From assembly GCF_017876155.1 (NCBI RefSeq), contig NZ_JAGINP010000015.1, positions 62,001 to 126,000 on the forward strand: a DNA stretch of 64,000 nucleotides. The letters run 5' to 3'. The DNA is from Azospirillum rugosum (GTDB lineage Bacteria > Pseudomonadota > Alphaproteobacteria > Azospirillales > Azospirillaceae). Below the pieces are notes generated by a model, which was not told the origin of the DNA, made no database searches, and was given only the letters and a program-made list of their open reading frames with translations. The position numbers and the translations under genes were made by a program. Of this stretch, positions 60,811 to 64,000 are shown one piece after another. The stretch's first letter is position 1. Each line of letters opens with the position of its first letter.

Positions 60811-61890
60811 ATGGCTATCAACTTCGCAACTGAGACGCTGAAGACCATCATTTCGAAGGGCGCGATTTTCGCAGCCTCCGACGTGACGACGTCCGACAGC
60901 GCAGTCGCCAAGTTCAAGGCCCAGGATACGCAGACCCCGACGAAGACCCAGACCACCGACGGCCAAGACACCCATCCCCAGGGCACCGGCGGATCCCACG
61001 CCACGTCCGGCTCCACGACCGCCCCCGCCTTCCCCTCGCTGCCGAACGGCACCCTTTCCGACAGCGCCCTCACTGAGCTGAAGGCCGCCTACACCGAGGT
61101 GAAGACGGCGCTCGACGATGCCGGCACCGACCTGACGCCGCACGGTACGGTGGGGCACGGCACGGTGGGGCACGGCACGGTGGGGCACGGCGCAGGAACG
61201 GGCCAGGGCGGCAGCCCGCTGGTCAAGGCCCTGACCGAAGCCACCGGCGAGGCCGCCGGCGCCGTCCGCGAGGTGCTGCAGCAGGTTCACGCCGTGCTGC
61301 GCCAGGAGCACACGGCGCAATCCGGCAATCAGGCCGGCGATCACACCAACGGCGGCCAGACCAACAGCACGCAGACCAACAGCACGGGCACCTTCTGGCA
61401 CGATCGCTTGGCCCAGCAGGACCACACCGCGACCGACACGACCGCCGCGACGAAGATCACGGCGGGGACCGGAACCGAAACCGGCACCACCACGCAGACG
61501 GCCGCGGGCACCGACGCGAAGGCGTCCGTGGGCTCGGCGACGGACACCACCGCCACCGATGCCAAGGCCGACACGGCCAAGGATGAGGCCGGCACGAACA
61601 ACACCGGCAAAGACACGGATGCCGGCCACAAGATGGCGGACGGCCATCTGTGGCACGACCGACTGGCCCAGCAGGACGGCGCGACGACCAGCGACGGCAC
61701 GGCCGCCGAATGGCATCGCCTCGTCACCCACGACGACCATCAGCCGGGTGCGGACCAGGGCGCGACGGCTCCGGCCCTGACCACGGAGCTGACCTCCGCG
61801 GTCGACCACTTCGTGCAGACCCTGGACGACCTCCACATTGGCCAGGCTCACGGCCACGCGGCGGACCAGGCGGCGCAAACGGCCGCGTAA
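60811..61890 (+). CDS. Low-complexity Thr/Ala/Asp/His-rich protein with internal repeats
   Basis: 359 residues rich in Thr, Ala, Asp, Gly and His. HGTVG repeats three times near residue 112. WHDRLAQQD occurs twice (about 193 and 281), and a related WHRLVTHDDH follows. There is no signal peptide or membrane helix. GGAG lies nine bases before the ATG and a strong terminator follows, so it is expressed. It resembles T1SS- or phasin-like disordered proteins in composition only. The function is unknown. Confidence 0.68.
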   Translation: MAINFATETLKTIISKGAIFAASDVTTSDSAVAKFKAQDTQTPTKTQTTDGQDTHPQGTGGSHATSGSTTAPAFPSLPNGTLSDSALTELKAAYTEVKTALDDAGTDLTPHGTVGHGTVGHGTVGHGAGTGQGGSPLVKALTEATGEAAGAVREVLQQVHAVLRQEHTAQSGNQAGDHTNGGQTNSTQTNSTGTFWHDRLAQQDHTATDTTAATKITAGTGTETGTTTQTAAGTDAKASVGSATDTTATDAKADTAKDEAGTNNTGKDTDAGHKMADGHLWHDRLAQQDGATTSDGTAAEWHRLVTHDDHQPGADQGATAPALTTELTSAVDHFVQTLDDLHIGQAHGHAADQAAQTAA

Positions 61891-61916
61891 CGCCACCCGC
61901 GACGGACCGGGAAAGG

Positions 61917-61947
61917 GGCTGGCCTCCCATGGAGGCCGGCCTTTTTT
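61917..61947 (+). terminator. Rho-independent terminator of the repeat-protein gene
   Basis: An 11-bp stem GGCTGGCCTCC / GGAGGCCGGCC with one G-T pair and loop CAT, followed by six T. It lies 27 bp after the stop. Confidence 0.93.
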
Positions 61948-62549
61948 CATGCCCGCACCGACCGGAACCGCCCCTTGGCCCCGGTCTTTGCCAAAAATGA
62001 TACCAAAGCCGGCATTCGCTGCCGGAACCGGGCGTCTGTTGATGACGCTTCCGGCCTGTCCTTGCCGGGCGGATCCCGGCTTCGCGCGGCTTCCGCCCTG
62101 GAGCGGCTGTGAAGTTGCCCTCATCCCTTGACTGGCCATGTTTCGCCGTCGTTCGGCGGCCGCTTTTGAGGAATATCAAAGGCTTGGCCGGGGCGTTGGT
62201 CAGCAAATCCCTTTTCTGATGTCAGGCAAACGGTTGACTGGCGGACGCCCCGTCCACCGTGCAGGAATCCTGGTTTTCTGCGCCTTTCGGGGGTGCGGGA
62301 TGGCGCTACACTCCTCTTCCATCTCAGTGTCGACGGCCGGGCATCGCGGGGCTCGGGCGCCCGGTGGCATCCGTCCGGCCCGCGCCGTTTTCGCGCGCCG
62401 ATGTTTTCCGTTGGTTCGTAACCGCCCGGTTGTGCCTCTGCGCAAGGCTTGAAAATGACCGGGGGTGGCGGTACGGCTTTCGCGGTGGTCCGGCTTCATG
62501 AGCGAACTCAGGGCCGACCACGCCCCGTGGACAGGAAAAGGCAGGGCCC
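61948..62549. other. Gap before the recombinase gene, no gene seen
   Basis: Six hundred bases with only short, unsupported frames. No recombination crossover repeats could be picked out by eye, though a res-like site would be expected just before the recombinase. Confidence 0.4.
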
Positions 62550-63494
62550 ATGGCGCTCATCGGCTACGCGCGCGTCTCCACCGAGGACCAGTCGACCGAA
62601 GCGCAGATCCTCGACCTCAAGAAGTTCGGCTGCAGCGCGATCTTCCGCGAGAACGCCTCGGGCGCCGACCGCGAGCGCCCGCAGCTCAAGGCCGTGCTGA
62701 CCCGGGTCAAAAAGGGCGACACGCTGGTGGTGGTGCGCATCGACCGCCTGGCCCGCTCGCTCGCCCACCTGCTCGAGGTCATCGACACGCTGGAGCGCAA
62801 GGGCGTCGCCTTCAAGTCGCTCGGCGACCCAATCGACACCGGCAGCCCGCAGGGCAAGTTCTCCCTGCAGATCCTCGGCGCGGTGGCGGAGTTCGAACGC
62901 TCGCTGATCCGCGAGCGGACACGGGCCGGCGTGCGGACGGCCAAGGCGATCGGCAAGCAGCCGGGCAACCCCGGCCTGGTCGCCAAAGACCCGCTCGCCC
63001 GCCGGCGGGTCGCCCGGGCGCGGGACGATCGCCTGAGCGAGCGGGTGGCCGCTGCCGCCAGTGAGTTCCTGCCCGTCGTGCGCCGCCTGCGGCCGGCCCA
63101 GCCCTGGGACCGCGTCGTCGACGTCCTCAACAGCGCGGTGAAGAAGCGCCCGGGCGACAACCCGGCGCCGTGGACGCGCGACGCGCTGATCCGCGCGGTG
63201 CGTCGTCTGGTCGCCGACGGCTTGGCCGATCCCGCCCTGCTGAAGGCGGCGCCGCGCCGCTCCCAAAAGGCGGTGGCGCAGGACAAGCGCCTGGTGGAGC
63301 TGGTGGCGACCATCCACAACGCCGCCGACGGCGACAAGCCGACGCTCGCCCGCATCGGCCGGCAGCTGGAGCGCCAGGGCGTGCTCACCAAGACCGGAGC
63401 CCGGACCTGGGCGCCGTCGAGCGTCAAGGCGCTGCTCGACCGCGCCCGCGAGCAAGGTCTGCTCGACCAGGAGGGCAGCCCCGCGGTGGAGTAG
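62550..63494 (+). CDS. Serine recombinase (resolvase/invertase family)
   Basis: 314 residues. The N-terminal catalytic domain has YARVSTEDQS with nucleophile Ser10, VRIDRLARSLAHLL, and LGAVAEFERSLIRERTRAG, all core residues of small serine recombinases. The C-terminal 170 residues are longer than in Tn3 resolvase and probably bind DNA (tandem helix-turn-helix-like ALIRAVRRLVADGLADPALL). AAGGCAGGG precedes the ATG. It may resolve replicon multimers or belong to a mobile element. No transposase is seen. Confidence 0.9.
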   Translation: MALIGYARVSTEDQSTEAQILDLKKFGCSAIFRENASGADRERPQLKAVLTRVKKGDTLVVVRIDRLARSLAHLLEVIDTLERKGVAFKSLGDPIDTGSPQGKFSLQILGAVAEFERSLIRERTRAGVRTAKAIGKQPGNPGLVAKDPLARRRVARARDDRLSERVAAAASEFLPVVRRLRPAQPWDRVVDVLNSAVKKRPGDNPAPWTRDALIRAVRRLVADGLADPALLKAAPRRSQKAVAQDKRLVELVATIHNAADGDKPTLARIGRQLERQGVLTKTGARTWAPSSVKALLDRAREQGLLDQEGSPAVE

Positions 63495-64000
63495 CGCCGT
63501 CACGCCGGTCACCGTGATCCGGCTCCTCGCGTGGTGAGACTTCGGCGCACGGCATCGGCTTCGGGGTCGAGCACGGGGAGCGGGTCACGTCCATCCAGTC
63601 GGTCAGAACCGATCAGGCCCGTTCCAGCGCAAGCGCCGCGGTCCGCATTCGGCGGAGCTTGAACCGGGGTGTCCATCCCACTAACGCCGGGGCATGCAGG
63701 TCATGACCTGAGAATCAGCGCCGGCTCAGGACCTCTTGTTACCGTCTGACTACCCCCGGAACTGCTCACCCGAGGTTAAATGGATCAAGAGCTTGCGACG
63801 GATGACCCCTTGCTGGCAGAGGGTCATGGGACTGCGCTGATTCACACCCAAGTCGGGCCATGCAGGCTGGCCGCACAGCGGTCGGCAGGTTCGGGCGCAC
63901 ACCGCAGGAGCACCACGTCGGCCAGCAACAGGGGCTTTCTTCCGCACAACGGCGGAGCATGGTTTCGTGTCCGCCGCATGCCCGTCGTTTTTGGGAATCG
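63495..64000. other. Right end of window, no gene assigned
   Basis: About 500 bp. Two overlapping leftward frames (63750-63947 and 63766-63960) code for unrelated Cys/Arg-rich peptides in different frames. Neither is recognised and both may be chance. It could hold the edge of a mobile element. Confidence 0.4.

Noticed and set aside
60447..61073. 208-codon leftward frame at the start of the repeat-protein gene
   Set aside because: It overlaps a better-supported gene and has no ribosome site or recognisable motif.
61891..64000. CRISPR array or transposon ends near the recombinase
   Set aside because: No regularly spaced repeats, terminal inverted repeats or transposase were seen in the window.

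Overview
The window looks like part of a secondary replicon (chromid or megaplasmid) of a high-GC alphaproteobacterium. Azospirillum or a close relative in the Rhodospirillales is the best guess. The reasons are the very high GC content with strong G/C third-position bias, a plasmid-type parA-parB pair beside palindromic candidate parS sites, alphaproteobacterial-style small RNAs carrying a TTTCCTCCCT element, and a long glycan locus. The genus is inferred from style and is not proven.

Region 1 (1-39.1 kb) is a surface-glycan biosynthesis and decoration locus built from blocks of alternating orientation. It has nucleotide-sugar short-chain dehydrogenase/epimerases (2705, 3799, 9408, 10421, 17360), a Gfo/Idh/MocA oxidoreductase, a Glf-like mutase, a transaldolase-like enzyme, a GmhB-type heptose phosphatase and a cytidylyltransferase-PfkB kinase fusion (a likely heptose branch). 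It also has two radical SAM proteins, two NodU/CmcH-type carbamoyltransferases, a 2-oxoglutarate/Fe(II) oxygenase-like protein, methyltransferases, a CgeB-like glycosyltransferase and an orphan E1-alpha/E1-beta ThDP enzyme pair. Among these sit families I cannot place in a described pathway: five SGNH/GDSL-like proteins, five copies of a small PglD/NeuD-N-like Rossmann module (alone or fused to SGNH or radical SAM proteins), several TPR proteins, and two paralogous proteins ending in a FAS1-like domain. The set [FAS1-like protein + TPR protein + SGNH protein] occurs twice (13.7-17.2 kb and 33.2-39.1 kb). This is the best candidate here for an undescribed system, probably glycan acyl or carbamoyl decoration.

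Region 2 (39.2-47.9 kb) holds a two-domain glycosyltransferase, a very large type-I-secreted beta-helix protein with carbohydrate-binding-like N-terminal repeats, a second glycosyltransferase and a TVP38/TMEM64 membrane protein. Region 3 (47.9-49.0 kb) is non-coding. It holds two tandem sRNA genes resembling the MmgR/alpha-r8 family, one with a clear promoter, then a double terminator and a tRNA-Gly(GCC) gene.

Region 4 (49.1-55.6 kb) carries an L-2-hydroxyglutarate oxidase-like gene, pseB-pseC (first steps to pseudaminic acid), galU and a phosphomannomutase, ending in a strong bidirectional terminator. Region 5 (55.6-57.7 kb) is the partition locus: two GTGAGAATTCTCAC palindromes, parB, and parA with an N-terminal helix-turn-helix. 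Region 6 (57.8-64 kb) has a DUF4347/RTX protein whose C-terminal secretion module is nearly the same as that of the 41.9-kb protein, a low-complexity repeat protein, and a serine recombinase.

Several genes have TTG or GTG starts supported by Shine-Dalgarno spacing and stop/start overlaps (603, 22657, 24030, 27757, 57589, 60131). Many operons are tightly coupled.
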